From Accumulibacter sp. (GTDB lineage Bacteria > Pseudomonadota > Gammaproteobacteria > Burkholderiales > Rhodocyclaceae), in NCBI RefSeq assembly GCF_029255285.1, contig NZ_JAPUVI010000023.1:49943-113942 (forward strand): a stretch of 64,000 nucleotides of DNA, written 5' to 3'. Of the stretch, positions 52,934 to 62,074 are shown piece after piece. Under the pieces are notes generated by a model that worked only from the letters and a program-made list of their open reading frames with translations, made no database searches and was not told the DNA's origin. Positions within the stretch are counted from its first letter, which is position 1. Each line of letters opens with the position of its first letter. The translations under genes were made by a program, and so were the position numbers.

Positions 52934-53136
52934 CGCGTTGCTCCGGGTGAACGTCCGGCAATGATCGCACGAATCGGCGGCTACGCCGGTGTCGCCGAAA
53001 GATCGCGGATCCCGCCCACCGCGCGCGTTCGCGCATCCGTCTTTCGCTGGCGTGCGTATTCGTCACCAGGGAGTCCGTACGGGCGCCCGAGCAAACAGAG
53101 CTTTCCCACCCAAACGTTTCTCGACTGAAAGGATCC

Positions 53137-53727
53137 ATGATGCTGATCGAAACCCTGCGTCCGCCCTACGCCGCCCGTCGCAACTTCTTTGCTCGCGGTT
53201 CCGGGCTTGCTCTCTCGGCGACAGCCTTCGCGCTGCTCGCCGGCAACTCGCGACTCGCGGTCGCGGAAGCCAAACCGATGGCCGACGTCAATATCCTCAA
53301 CGTCGCCCTGGGCCTCGAGCACGAGGCGATCGCCGCCTATCAGCTCGGTGCCGAAAGCGGGCTGCTGCAGAAGCCGGTGCTGGATACGGCGGTGCTTTTC
53401 CAGAGCCACCACAAGGCGCATCGCGACGCTCTGCTGGCGACGATAGAGAAACTCGGCGGCAAGCCGGTGGCGGCGAAGTCGAACGGTGACTATGCTGCCG
53501 CGCTCGGTGCCGGCGGCCTGAAGTCGCAGACGGACGTGCTCGATCTCGCGGCCCGGCTCGAACTCGGCGCCGCCAACGCCTATCTCGGCGTCATCCCGTC
53601 GTTCGCCGAGAAGAACCTGGCCAAGGTCGCCGCGCGGCTGGCCGCGGACGAGACGATGCACTGGTCGCTGCTCGCCAACGCGCTGGGCAAACCGGTGCCG
53701 CAAGCGGCACTGACTTTCGGCGCCTGA
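53137..53727 (+). CDS. Tat-exported ferritin-like (DUF4439-type) protein
   Basis: A 196-aa protein with a twin-arginine signal (ARRNFFARGSGLALSATAFA). The four-helix ferritin-like domain carries di-iron-type Glu and His residues (VALGLEHEAIAAYQLGAESG, LFQSHHKAHRDALLATIEKL, LELGAANAYLGVIPSF, LAADETMHWSLL). It may be a periplasmic iron or oxidative-stress protein. GAAAGGA precedes the ATG. It ends two bases before the cytochrome c gene, so the two are coupled, and are possibly partners in iron or peroxide redox. Confidence 0.83.
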   Translation: MMLIETLRPPYAARRNFFARGSGLALSATAFALLAGNSRLAVAEAKPMADVNILNVALGLEHEAIAAYQLGAESGLLQKPVLDTAVLFQSHHKAHRDALLATIEKLGGKPVAAKSNGDYAAALGAGGLKSQTDVLDLAARLELGAANAYLGVIPSFAEKNLAKVAARLAADETMHWSLLANALGKPVPQAALTFGA

Positions 53728-53729
53728 GC

Positions 53730-54098
53730 ATGCGTGCTGGCGACCACTTGCTGGCGGCGACGCTGCTGGTCACTGCCGGCGTTGCCAGCGCGGCGGGCGA
53801 CGCCGCGCGCGGTGCGCTGCTCTACGAGGCGCGCTGTGGCGCCTGCCATAGCATCGACGCCCACCGCGTCGGGCCGCTGCACCGTGGCGTCGTCGGCCGC
53901 CGCGCCGGTTCGGCGCCCGGCTACGACTACTCGCCGGCGCTCGCCGCCGCCGGCTTCGTCTGGGATGCGAGCCGCCTCGCCGCCTGGCTACGGGATCCGG
54001 AAGCGCTGGTTCCCGGCCAGCGCATGGCTTATTCGGTGCCGGAGGCGGCGGATCGCAACGACCTCGTCGCCTACCTGAAAAGCGTCTCGTCTCCCTGA
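53730..54098 (+). CDS. Class I cytochrome c (periplasmic)
   Basis: A 122-aa protein: signal peptide (HLLAATLLVTAGVASA), heme motif CGACH, HRVGPLHRGVVGRRAGSAPG loop typical of cytochrome c2-like proteins, and a Met ligand in PGQRMAYSVP. It is probably a mobile periplasmic electron carrier. It starts two bases after the ferritin-like gene. Confidence 0.88.
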   Translation: MRAGDHLLAATLLVTAGVASAAGDAARGALLYEARCGACHSIDAHRVGPLHRGVVGRRAGSAPGYDYSPALAAAGFVWDASRLAAWLRDPEALVPGQRMAYSVPEAADRNDLVAYLKSVSSP

Positions 54099-54295
54099 AC
54101 CGGCTTCGCGTCGATCAAGGCAGTCGATGCCTGGCAGCCGACATTCCGGGCACCTGGCGGTGATCGATCCCGCATGGCCAGCAGCCCGCCACGCACCCGA
54201 CGGGGCGGCGCGGCGACGAAGTCGTGCCGCGGAGCAAGGTCGGCGACGCCGTTCCCACCCGGCCGACGCCCCCGTGCGGACGCGCTGTGCGGTGC
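54099..54295. other. Intergenic region between cytochrome c and PBP4 genes
   Basis: 197 bases between convergent genes. GC-rich, with no gene or clear T-tract terminator seen. Confidence 0.3.
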
Positions 54296-55774
54296 TCAGC
54301 GCCTGGCCAGCCAGAGCAGCAGCGCGTCGATGGCCGGCTTGCCAAGCCCGGCTTTCGGATCGTTGATCAGGCAGACGACGATCCAGCGCTTGCCGCCGTT
54401 GTCGAGCAGGTAGCCGGCGATCGCCCGCACGCCGTCGAGATAGCCGGTCTTCAGATGCGCACGGCCGATCGTCGCCCGGTCGCCGAGGCGTTTGCGCAAA
54501 GTCCCATCGACCCCGGCCAGCGGCAGCGAGGCCATCAGCTCGGGCATTACCGGGCTTTGCCAGGCGGCACGCAGCAACTGCGCCAGCCCATCGGCTGAAA
54601 TCCGCTCGCGGCGCGACAATCCCGAACCGTTGTCGAGCACCAGTTCCGGCAACGCCATTCCCTTCTCCCGCAGCCAGCCGGCGATCTGGCGACGTGCTCC
54701 GTCGGGCGTCGCCGGACGCTCGCTGTCGAGGCTCAGGAACAATTGGCGGGCCATCACGTTGTTGCTGTACTTGTTGATGTCGCGCACGATCTCGCCCAGC
54801 GTCGGCGACTCGTGGACCGCCAGCGGAAGCGCGGTCACCGGCGTCCGGCCTTCGCGTACGCGGCCGCTGAAGCGACCGCCGAGTTCTCGCCACAGGGCGC
54901 GGAACAGGCCGTCGACCTGAACGTCGGCTGTCCACGGGGCCAGATGCAGCGCCTTCTCGCCACAGGCGGTGGAAAAACTGCCCTTCAGATCGATCGTCAG
55001 GCCGCTGGCCGTCGGTCTGATCTGCTCCCGCCAGTCACCGCAGGAATCCCGCCCAAGCGTCAGGTGATTGTCGATCCGCAAGCCTTCGCCCGGCGTTTCG
55101 ACGATCACCCGGACGGCCTTGCGCGCCGGGTCCGGCTGCAAGGTCAGGCGTATGCTCTTGAGGTTGACCAGCAGCGCGTCGGGGCCAGCGTTGTAAGGAC
55201 GCAGCGGGGCGTTGTCGAACTCGCCGGGATCGTGCGGCGGCAGCGCAAAGGCACTGCGATCGAGGATCAGATCGCCGCCGATCTCGCTCAAGCCACGCGC
55301 GCGCAGCTGGCGAAGCAGCAGCCAGAAGTGTTCGAGCGCCAACTTGGGATCGCCACTGCCGCGCAAATAGAGATTGCCGTCGAGTCGTCCGCCGTTCGGT
55401 TTGCCCTCGGCAAGCACTTCCGTACGCCAGGTGTGGGCCGGGCCGAGCAATTCGAGGCCGGCGTAGGTGGTGACCAGCTTCATCGCCGAAGCCGGGTTCA
55501 TCGCCTGTTGGGAATTGTGGCTGACGAGTGGCGGCCCGCCGTCCACCGCCTGCACGACGACGGCGACCGAACGCGCCGGGATCCCGGCCTCCAGCAGCGC
55601 CTCGCCGACCACCGGCGGCAGCTCGCCGGAAGCGGCTGCCGGCCGAACGGCGCCGAGAAGCACCGCCAGGGCCAGGCAAAGCAGTCCACCCGGCCAGCCG
55701 AAGCGGCGCCGACCGAGCGGCGCCAGCCACGGGCAACGATTCGCCGTCAGTGCCGGTTTCCGCTCATCCGCCAA
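54296..55774 (-). CDS. dacB: D-alanyl-D-alanine carboxypeptidase/endopeptidase (PBP4)
   Basis: A 492-aa periplasmic class C penicillin-binding protein that trims and cleaves peptidoglycan cross-links. Motifs: SxxK in NPASAMKLVTTYAGLELLG, SxN in YSNNVMARQLF, and KTG in LKTGYLDGVRAIAG. An N-terminal signal/anchor (GGLLCLALAVLLGAVRPAAA) is present. The start appears to be TTG at 55774, directly after GGAGG with tight spacing. It lies 26 bases downstream of the CYTH-CHAD gene on the same strand. Confidence 0.9.
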   Translation of the reverse strand: MADERKPALTANRCPWLAPLGRRRFGWPGGLLCLALAVLLGAVRPAAASGELPPVVGEALLEAGIPARSVAVVVQAVDGGPPLVSHNSQQAMNPASAMKLVTTYAGLELLGPAHTWRTEVLAEGKPNGGRLDGNLYLRGSGDPKLALEHFWLLLRQLRARGLSEIGGDLILDRSAFALPPHDPGEFDNAPLRPYNAGPDALLVNLKSIRLTLQPDPARKAVRVIVETPGEGLRIDNHLTLGRDSCGDWREQIRPTASGLTIDLKGSFSTACGEKALHLAPWTADVQVDGLFRALWRELGGRFSGRVREGRTPVTALPLAVHESPTLGEIVRDINKYSNNVMARQLFLSLDSERPATPDGARRQIAGWLREKGMALPELVLDNGSGLSRRERISADGLAQLLRAAWQSPVMPELMASLPLAGVDGTLRKRLGDRATIGRAHLKTGYLDGVRAIAGYLLDNGGKRWIVVCLINDPKAGLGKPAIDALLLWLARR

Positions 55775-55800
55775 TGCCTCCCCCCGGCCGGGCGCATCGT

Positions 55801-57279
55801 TCAGCCGTGCTCCCAGGGCGGCTGGTGGCTCAGGAACTCGCCGAGCAGGGAGTCGAGCTGGCTGAGCATCAGATGGCTTCGTCCGGTCAGCCAGGCCCGC
55901 ACGAGATCGCTATGATGGCCAGGCAGTGCCTGGATGGCCAATTGTTCGGCGACCACCGAATCGTTCATGCGGCCGAGCAGGTCGAGCAGGCCGGCCGCAC
56001 TCTCGTGATAGCGCTGCAGGCGGCGGGCCGGAAAGAGCGGGGCAAAAAATTCGAGCGCGTAACGCAGCCGCTTCAAGGCGACGCGCAAGGCATGCCGCGC
56101 TTCCGGATTCGAATCCTTGGTTTCGCTCGCCAGCGCCGCCACCCGCTTGGCGCGCTTGTTGAGCGAGCGCGGCGCGAAAGCGGTAATCGGCGGCTTCTTG
56201 CTTTCCGGCAGGGCGACCGTCGCCGCCGAGAACTCGAGCAGCAATCGCGAGTAGTCCGGCGAAGCGATCGCCGCCTTGGCCAGCTTGCGACAGGCCGCGA
56301 GGTGCGTCTTCGCTTCGCCGGCCAGCCGCTTCACATCGCCGTGCTCGGGAAACGCCTGCTGGATCGGCGGCAGGATCTCGGTGATGAAAACGTCCCAATT
56401 GCGGGTATCGCCGAGCTGATTGGCCAGCGCCCGCCAACGCGGGTCGAAGTTGCTCACGTAATCGGCCGGCAGCAGCGGTCGCCAGAGCCGGATCGCCGAG
56501 CGCAGGCGGCGCATCGCGACGCGCGCCTGGTGGATGAATTCTGGCGCATCGCTCTCGCGCACACCTCGCTCGTTGCCCTGCAGTTGTCCCAGACACGAAA
56601 AGGCCGTGCTGCGGAACACGCCGACGCTGCTCATTCCCATTTCCAGCGTCGCATTGGTCGCCCGAACCGGTACCAGAGGAGTCTCGGCGGCCAGCCGGTA
56701 GCCGCGCTCGGCCTTGCTGGCGGCTTCCGGGTGCAGGGGCAGATCGCCCTGCAGCGCCAGCGCGGCGGCGAAAAGGTCTCCCACCGGGCCATCGAGCAGT
56801 TCGAGTTCGAGCTCGCAGATGACTTCGCTGCGCTCGCCGGCGACGATCTTGCCGCGGTCCAGCGCGACCTCGATGCGTGTCCCTTCCTGCGGCGTCAGCA
56901 GCCATTGACTGCGCGTGAAGTCGGTCGTGAACACCGGCACCAGCTCGGGCGTCACCGATTCGAGAAAGCGGCGCAGCTTCGGGTTGTCGACATGCGAAAA
57001 GTCGAATTCGCCAGGCTGCCCGGCCACCTCCCATTCCCGGCGCTGGGCCAGGCCGCCGGGCGACGGCGCGTCGCTCTTGACGGTCAACAGCCACTCGCCA
57101 CCCTTCTGGCGATAGCGTACGGCCAGCCGTTTGCGCTGCAGACGCCGGTCGGGGGTATCGTAGTAGGTATTGACCAGTTTCTGCCGCAAGGGCTGGCTGC
57201 CGGCCAGCAAGGGCTGGGCCGGCACGCGACGGGCGGCGCCCGCCGGCAGGCTCAGCTTGATCTCGGTTTCCAATGCCAT
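55801..57279 (-). CDS. CYTH-CHAD protein (inorganic triphosphatase/polyphosphate-binding)
   Basis: A 492-aa two-domain protein. Residues 1-~205 are CYTH (ETEIKLSLP, TYYDTPDRRLQRKRLAVRYR, VICELELELL, AASKAERGYRL), a tunnel-fold triphosphatase like E. coli YgiF. Residues ~220-492 are CHAD (REHP-like helical repeats with conserved His and Arg, FIHQARVAMRRLRSAIRLWR, ARHALRVALKRLRYALEFFA), a polyphosphate-binding domain. ATG at 57279 gives the CYTH start. A polyphosphate-linked role fits a polyphosphate-accumulating relative but is inference. It follows the Crp/Fnr gene by 48 bases. Confidence 0.9.
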   Translation of the reverse strand: MALETEIKLSLPAGAARRVPAQPLLAGSQPLRQKLVNTYYDTPDRRLQRKRLAVRYRQKGGEWLLTVKSDAPSPGGLAQRREWEVAGQPGEFDFSHVDNPKLRRFLESVTPELVPVFTTDFTRSQWLLTPQEGTRIEVALDRGKIVAGERSEVICELELELLDGPVGDLFAAALALQGDLPLHPEAASKAERGYRLAAETPLVPVRATNATLEMGMSSVGVFRSTAFSCLGQLQGNERGVRESDAPEFIHQARVAMRRLRSAIRLWRPLLPADYVSNFDPRWRALANQLGDTRNWDVFITEILPPIQQAFPEHGDVKRLAGEAKTHLAACRKLAKAAIASPDYSRLLLEFSAATVALPESKKPPITAFAPRSLNKRAKRVAALASETKDSNPEARHALRVALKRLRYALEFFAPLFPARRLQRYHESAAGLLDLLGRMNDSVVAEQLAIQALPGHHSDLVRAWLTGRSHLMLSQLDSLLGEFLSHQPPWEHG

Positions 57280-57327
57280 TCCTGGTGTCTCCTCTGTGTC
57301 AGTGTAGGTGTGGTGGGTGAGCACGCT

Positions 57328-58020
57328 TCAGTGATCGTGGATGCGCAGTCTTTCGACATCCGGGATGTGGATTCTTCGACCCTCGACGACAATCAGACCC
57401 TTCTCGGAAAGCTCGTGCAGTATGCGCGAGAAGTGCTCCTGTGTCAGGTTGAGGCGCGAGGCGATGACGCCCTTGTTGGTCGGCAGCGTCACGGTGATCG
57501 TCTTTTCCCCGTCGGCGACCTGTTCGCGCAGCAGGTAGCCGATGATCCGCTGACGGCCCGAATGCAGCGAATACGATTCGACATCGGTAATCAGGTGATG
57601 CAGGCGCATCGACAGCCCGGCGATCATTCGGCGGCCAAGTTTCGGATCCCTGTCGAGTTCCTCGATGATCGCCGTCTTCGAGATGTGCAGCAGCAGCGAA
57701 TCGGCCAGCGCCTGCGCATAGACCATGAACGGGCGATCCATGAACATGACGGCCTCGCCAAAGGTTTGCCCCTGGCCGAGGATGTCGACGACCTTCTCGC
57801 CGCCCTGCGGCGAAGTGAACGCCAGTTTCACCTGTCCGTAGACGATCAGGTAGAAACCGGCCGGCGTGTCGCCCTTGTGAAAAAGGATATCGCCACGCGC
57901 CGCGCTCACTTCGCGCGTACCGCGGGCCAGACGCGCGATTTCGTCGGTCTGGAGTTCGTTGAACAGCGGTACGTGCGTCAACAGCGCCTCGATGTTAACG
58001 CCGTGTGGGTGCAAGTGCAT
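57328..58020 (-). CDS. Crp/Fnr-family transcriptional regulator
   Basis: About 230 aa. Cyclic-nucleotide-binding-like beta-roll (VPLFNELQTDEIARLARGTR, then GDILFHKGDTPAGFYLIVYG and GQTFGEAVMFMDRP). A C-terminal helix-turn-helix follows with NKGVIASRLNLTQEHFSRIL. No cysteine cluster is present, so it is not an oxygen-sensing FNR proper; a DNR-type heme/NO sensor or another effector is possible. The ATG at 58020 gives the usual family start; the frame is open to 58119. It is divergent from the oxidase-like gene and could regulate it; the FNR-type box at 14459 is another conceivable target. Confidence 0.85.
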   Translation of the reverse strand: MHLHPHGVNIEALLTHVPLFNELQTDEIARLARGTREVSAARGDILFHKGDTPAGFYLIVYGQVKLAFTSPQGGEKVVDILGQGQTFGEAVMFMDRPFMVYAQALADSLLLHISKTAIIEELDRDPKLGRRMIAGLSMRLHHLITDVESYSLHSGRQRIIGYLLREQVADGEKTITVTLPTNKGVIASRLNLTQEHFSRILHELSEKGLIVVEGRRIHIPDVERLRIHDH

Positions 58021-58186
58021 GTCGCATGCGGTTTCCGTTAAACAGCGGCCCGAAGCGGGCCAAAGGTCGCCAATATTCGCATTTGTAATCACCCTGGGCA
58101 AGCCCGTCACAGAATTCACTGCACATTCGCCGCTCGCCTGCCGAATCCACAGCGGCCACGGCCGAGGCGGACGGCGCTAGCGGCAG

Positions 58187-58216
58187 TTGTCATATTCGGC
58201 AGCCAGACCCTATACT
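58187..58216 (+). promoter_or_regulatory. Sigma-70 promoter of the oxidase-like gene
   Basis: TTGTCA (58187-58192) and TATACT (58211-58216) are separated by 18 bases, about 30 bases before the GTG start. A good match to the consensus. Confidence 0.5.
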
Positions 58217-58245
58217 GGCGCGTTTTTTTTCCACCCGAGGCCGCC

Positions 58246-59610
58246 GTGGATTCGCCAACGACAACCCTTTCTTCGCCCATGCCCGGGCGGCCGACGATCG
58301 CCGACGGAACTCCGGTTCGACTGGCGCGCGCCTGGTTGTGGCTGGGAGTCATGGCGCTCATCGGTTCCGGTCTGCTCGCCGTGCTGCTCGTCCTCTCGAG
58401 AACGCCCGGCGTACAGGATATCTTTCCGCTCAAGGACTTGTTCCGTGCTGCCCTGGTCGTGCACGTCGATCTTTCGGTCGCCGTCTGGTTCATGGCCTTT
58501 GCCGCCGTGATCTGGTCGGCCATCGGCTGCGCCGGACTGGCCGGACTCGGCTGGACGGGTTTCGGACTGGCGGCACTGGCCACCGCGCTGATGAGCGTTT
58601 CCCCGTTTTTCCCGGCCGCCGACCCGGTGCTCAACAACTACATCCCGGTCCTCCGGCAACCGCTGTTCTTCGCCGCGCTGTGGATGTTCGCCGCCGGCCT
58701 GAGCCTGACCGTGCTGCGCGCGCTGCTCACCACCTGGCCGGCACGCGGGCTCGCCGAGCCGCTGCGTCTCGGCGCCCTGCTCGGCGCCGTCGCCGGCGGC
58801 CTGGCGCTGCTCGCCTTCTTCTGGTCCTGGTCGATGGTGCCCTGGATCGAGGAAACCAATTACTACGAAGTCCTGTTCTGGGGCGGCGGTCACACACTGC
58901 AGTTCCAGCATGCGCTACTGATGGTCGTCGCCTGGCTGTGGATCGCGGCGCAGCTCGGCCGGCCGTCGCCAGCCTCGCCGCGCGCCGTTTCCGTTCTCTT
59001 CCTGGTCGCCGCCGTACCGCTGCTGGCCGTTCCGGCGATCTACCTGCTCGTACCGGCGGGTTCGCTGCCACACATGGAACTGTTCGCCAAGCTGATGCTC
59101 TGGGGACATCCCTACATGGGACCGCTGATCCTGCTCGGCGCCCTGTCGCTGTGGAGCCTGCGCGGCGTGCCGGCCGACCCGGCCAAATCGGCCTACGTCG
59201 CGTCCTTCACCCTGTTCGCCCTGGGCGGCGTTCTCGGCTACCTGATCCACGGCGTCAACGTCGTCATCCCGGCGCATTACCACGGGTCGACGGTCGGCGT
59301 CACGCTGGCGTTCATGGGGCTGGCCTACGTCCTGCTGCCGGAACTCGGTTTCGCACCCGCGGCCGGCCGGATGGCGGTCTGGCAACCCTACGTCTATGGT
59401 TTCGGACAGCTCGTCCATGTTCTCGGCCTGGCGTGGTCGGGCGGCTACGGCGTGCAGCGCAAGGTGGCCGGCGCCGACCAGTTGCTGACCACGCTGCCGC
59501 AGAAGATCGGCATGGGGATGATGGGCCTCGGCGGCCTGATCGCCGTTATCGGCGGGCTGCTGTTCGTCGTCGTCTGCCTGCGCGCGATGACGCGCCGCGC
59601 GCCGCGATGA
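58246..59610 (+). CDS. Heme-copper oxidase subunit I-like membrane protein
   Basis: A 454-aa protein with about 12 hydrophobic helices and histidines placed as in heme-copper oxidase/NO reductase subunit I: AALVVHVDLSVAVWFM, WGGGHTLQFQHA, PAHYHGSTVGVTLAFMG and QLVHVLGLAWSGGYGVQRK. It probably binds heme and may reduce oxygen or NO, but the exact terminal activity is unclear and no subunit II is adjacent. Start is GTG with GAGG upstream. It overlaps the TlpA-like gene as ATGA. Confidence 0.78.
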   Translation: MDSPTTTLSSPMPGRPTIADGTPVRLARAWLWLGVMALIGSGLLAVLLVLSRTPGVQDIFPLKDLFRAALVVHVDLSVAVWFMAFAAVIWSAIGCAGLAGLGWTGFGLAALATALMSVSPFFPAADPVLNNYIPVLRQPLFFAALWMFAAGLSLTVLRALLTTWPARGLAEPLRLGALLGAVAGGLALLAFFWSWSMVPWIEETNYYEVLFWGGGHTLQFQHALLMVVAWLWIAAQLGRPSPASPRAVSVLFLVAAVPLLAVPAIYLLVPAGSLPHMELFAKLMLWGHPYMGPLILLGALSLWSLRGVPADPAKSAYVASFTLFALGGVLGYLIHGVNVVIPAHYHGSTVGVTLAFMGLAYVLLPELGFAPAAGRMAVWQPYVYGFGQLVHVLGLAWSGGYGVQRKVAGADQLLTTLPQKIGMGMMGLGGLIAVIGGLLFVVVCLRAMTRRAPR

Positions 59611-60191
59611 AACCGCAAACGGCACTCGCCCTGGCTGTCGCGGCCGGCCTGCTGACACTGGCCAGCATCGCTTTCCTGGCTTATCGCCTGCTCGAACAGA
59701 CCCGCTCGCCGATCGGCGGCCGGCCCGCCGACCTGATCTCGTCGCCGCAGTTGAACCCGCCCGACGGCCAGGCGGCGGCCGACGCCATCATGAAACTCAC
59801 GCTGCCCGACCTCGCAGGCCGGCCGCAAGCCCTTGCGCAGTGGCGAGGGAAGATCCTGGTGGTCAACTTCTGGGCCAGTTGGTGCACCCCCTGCGTCGAG
59901 GAAATGCCGGCTTTCTCGCGGCTGCACAGCCAGTATGCCGGTCGCGGCGTGCAGTTCGTCGGCATCGGCATCGACGAGCCGGACAAGCTGCGCGCCTTCG
60001 TCGAAACGCGGCCCGTGTCCTATCCGCTGCTCGCCGCGACGCCGGCGATCAGCCAGACGCCTGGCCTCGAGATCAGGGGCCTGCCGTACACGCTGGTCAT
60101 CGGCCGGCGCGGCGCCATCGAGCTGAGCCGCCTGGGCCGGCTCGACGAGGCGAAGCTGGAACCCGTCCTGCAGCGTCTGACGCTGCCGTAG
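59607..60191 (+). CDS. TlpA/ResA-like membrane-anchored thioredoxin
   Basis: A 194-aa protein with an N-terminal anchor (LALAVAAGLLTLASIAFLAY) and a periplasmic thioredoxin fold: active site WASWCTPC, then GIRGLPYTLVIGRRG-type cis-proline region (text reads EIRGLPYTLVIGRRG). It likely reduces cysteines for cytochrome maturation or metal insertion. Coupling by ATGA to the oxidase-like gene suggests assembly of that protein. Confidence 0.88.
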   Translation: MKPQTALALAVAAGLLTLASIAFLAYRLLEQTRSPIGGRPADLISSPQLNPPDGQAAADAIMKLTLPDLAGRPQALAQWRGKILVVNFWASWCTPCVEEMPAFSRLHSQYAGRGVQFVGIGIDEPDKLRAFVETRPVSYPLLAATPAISQTPGLEIRGLPYTLVIGRRGAIELSRLGRLDEAKLEPVLQRLTLP

Positions 60192-60209
60192 GCCGACCGG
60201 CCGGCCGTC

Positions 60210-61850
60210 TCAGGCCTCGCCGGCCGGCGCATCGACGCTCGCTTCGGCGTACCAGGCAGCGCGCGGCAAGAGGATCGAGACCTCGGTGCCCTGGCCAGCC
60301 CGACTGACGATCAGCAGGTGTCCGGCGTAGAGGTGGGTCAGCCCGTGGACCACGGCCAGTCCCTTGCCACCCTCCGAAGGTACGGCCGCCAGCGAGAAGA
60401 AGGGGGCGAAAATGCGTCCCTGGAGCTTCTCCGGAAACCCTTCGCCGTCGTCGCTCACGGCCAGGCAGACGAACTCGCCGGAAAATTCCCGGTGGCACGA
60501 AGTGCAGGTCTGGGCGACAGCGAACACCTGGCGGCGCGCGCTGAGCACGACCGAACCCCGGTCGCCGGCCGCGTGGCCGGCGTTGAGGCAGAGGTTGACC
60601 AGCATGCTCTGCAGGTGCGAAGGGTCGATGGCCAGCGCCGGCAAGTCGTCGGCCAGGCGCAGCGCGATACCAAGCGTCGTCGGCAAGGACGCCGCCGCGA
60701 CCGTGACCGCTTCCTGCAGCGCCGCCGGCAGCGTCACGCGCGTCAGCGGCAAGGGGTCGCCGCGCGCCAGCACCAGCCACTGCAGGATCAGGCTGCGCAA
60801 GCGCTGGCCGGCGCTCTCGATTCTCGCGAAGTACGTCGCGGCGCGCGGGTCGCCGTCCTGACCGGCAAAGATCGTCCTGCCCAGCTCGGCGTAGCCGAGA
60901 AGGCCGACCAGGAGGTTGTTGAAGTCATGCGTCAGGGTGCGTGCCATCGCCGACATCACTTCCAGGCGCTGCACCCGCTCGAGGCGAGCCTGCAACTGCT
61001 CGGTCAGCTCGTCGCGTGGCGGCCGGGTGCGCTGCCAGAACAGCAGAGCGCCGGCCGACAGGCCGGCCAGCGCCAGCAGGAGCCCGCCCTGACGCAGGGC
61101 CAGCGGACGCCAGTCGGCGCCCACCGCCGAGCGCGGACGCGAGACGCTGACGCGCAGCGGCCGCAGGGCGCCGATGCCGCTCACGGCAAGGTCTTGCGAG
61201 GCGCTGATCAGATCGTCGTCGGCCGCCGTCGCCGGCAGCGTGGCAAGCGGCACGCCTTCGCCGTCGACCAGCGCCACCTGCACGTCCGGTGCGTAGCGCA
61301 CGGCCGCCAGCGCGCCCTGCAGGCTCGGCCGGTCGAAGACGACGATGGCCGCCGCCGGTCGCTCCCCGCCGCCGTCGGCAATCGTGCGCAGCAAGGCCGG
61401 CGCTGCCGCCACCGGCGCCTCCAGGCGCAACAGGTGCGCCCCGGACGAGCGCAGCGCGGTCGCCAGGTCCAGATCCCCGCCGTACTCCCGACCGACCCAT
61501 TCCGGGCGGCTGGCGGCGCTCACGCGCCCCGCGCGGTCGACGATCATCATGCCGCCGCTGCCGGCCAGGGCGCGCAGACGAACTGGCCAAAGGTCACTGG
61601 AATAGCCGTCGCCGGGCGGCGCCGAAGCCGCGTCGACGGCCAGCATCGCCAGCGCTCGTTCGCCGGCCGCCAAGCGCCCGCCGACGATTTCGCCCAGCGC
61701 CTGCGCTGCGGCGCGCAGACGATCGCCCTCCAGGGCCTCGACCCGCCGCTGATACTGCAGCAGAGGATAGCCGAGGCAAGCGCCGAGCAACAGCCAAGCG
61801 GCCAGCAGAGCAAACCAGAGCGACCGGGAAGAGCGGCGGGCGGTCGCCAT
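60210..61850 (-). CDS. Membrane histidine kinase with CxxC insert in the ATPase domain
   Basis: A 546-aa kinase: two TM helices (about residues 10-30 and 285-305) around a periplasmic sensor domain, then an H-box ARTLTHDFNNLLVGLLGYAEL, an N-box NLCLNAGHAAGD, and G-boxes SDDGEGF and EGGKGLAVVHGL. Between the N- and G1-boxes sits QTCTSCHREFSGEFVCLAVS, a CxxC-type insert known from some kinases; it also reads as CxxCH but lies on the cytoplasmic side, so heme attachment is unlikely. The start at 61850 places MATARRSSRSLWF before the first helix. Divergent from the response regulator at 62075. Confidence 0.87.
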   Translation of the reverse strand: MATARRSSRSLWFALLAAWLLLGACLGYPLLQYQRRVEALEGDRLRAAAQALGEIVGGRLAAGERALAMLAVDAASAPPGDGYSSDLWPVRLRALAGSGGMMIVDRAGRVSAASRPEWVGREYGGDLDLATALRSSGAHLLRLEAPVAAAPALLRTIADGGGERPAAAIVVFDRPSLQGALAAVRYAPDVQVALVDGEGVPLATLPATAADDDLISASQDLAVSGIGALRPLRVSVSRPRSAVGADWRPLALRQGGLLLALAGLSAGALLFWQRTRPPRDELTEQLQARLERVQRLEVMSAMARTLTHDFNNLLVGLLGYAELGRTIFAGQDGDPRAATYFARIESAGQRLRSLILQWLVLARGDPLPLTRVTLPAALQEAVTVAAASLPTTLGIALRLADDLPALAIDPSHLQSMLVNLCLNAGHAAGDRGSVVLSARRQVFAVAQTCTSCHREFSGEFVCLAVSDDGEGFPEKLQGRIFAPFFSLAAVPSEGGKGLAVVHGLTHLYAGHLLIVSRAGQGTEVSILLPRAAWYAEASVDAPAGEA

Positions 61851-62074
61851 CAGCCGTTCACCCACGGTGTCCGGTGACGATCGCCGACGGCGATGGCATT
61901 CACGAGGCGGTGCATGGCTATCCCTGGAAGCATTTTCGAGCGGGCCCACCGCCCTGCGGCGACGGCGAGGATACGGCTTTCTCCCTGCTATTGTCCGTAT
62001 TTTCCCGGAGACGCGATAGAATAATCGGCGCTCGGCATATCGCCACCGCCAGCCAATACGACATTTCGACATTC

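Noticed and set aside
58100-58130. Possible CRP box (TCACAGAATTCACTG) between the Crp/Fnr and oxidase genes
   Set aside because: The halves form a direct rather than inverted repeat and do not fit TGTGA-N6-TCACA.
60500-60530. CxxCH in the histidine kinase as a heme c attachment site
   Set aside because: The segment lies in the cytoplasmic ATPase domain, where the cytochrome c maturation machinery does not act; a CxxC insert is a better reading.
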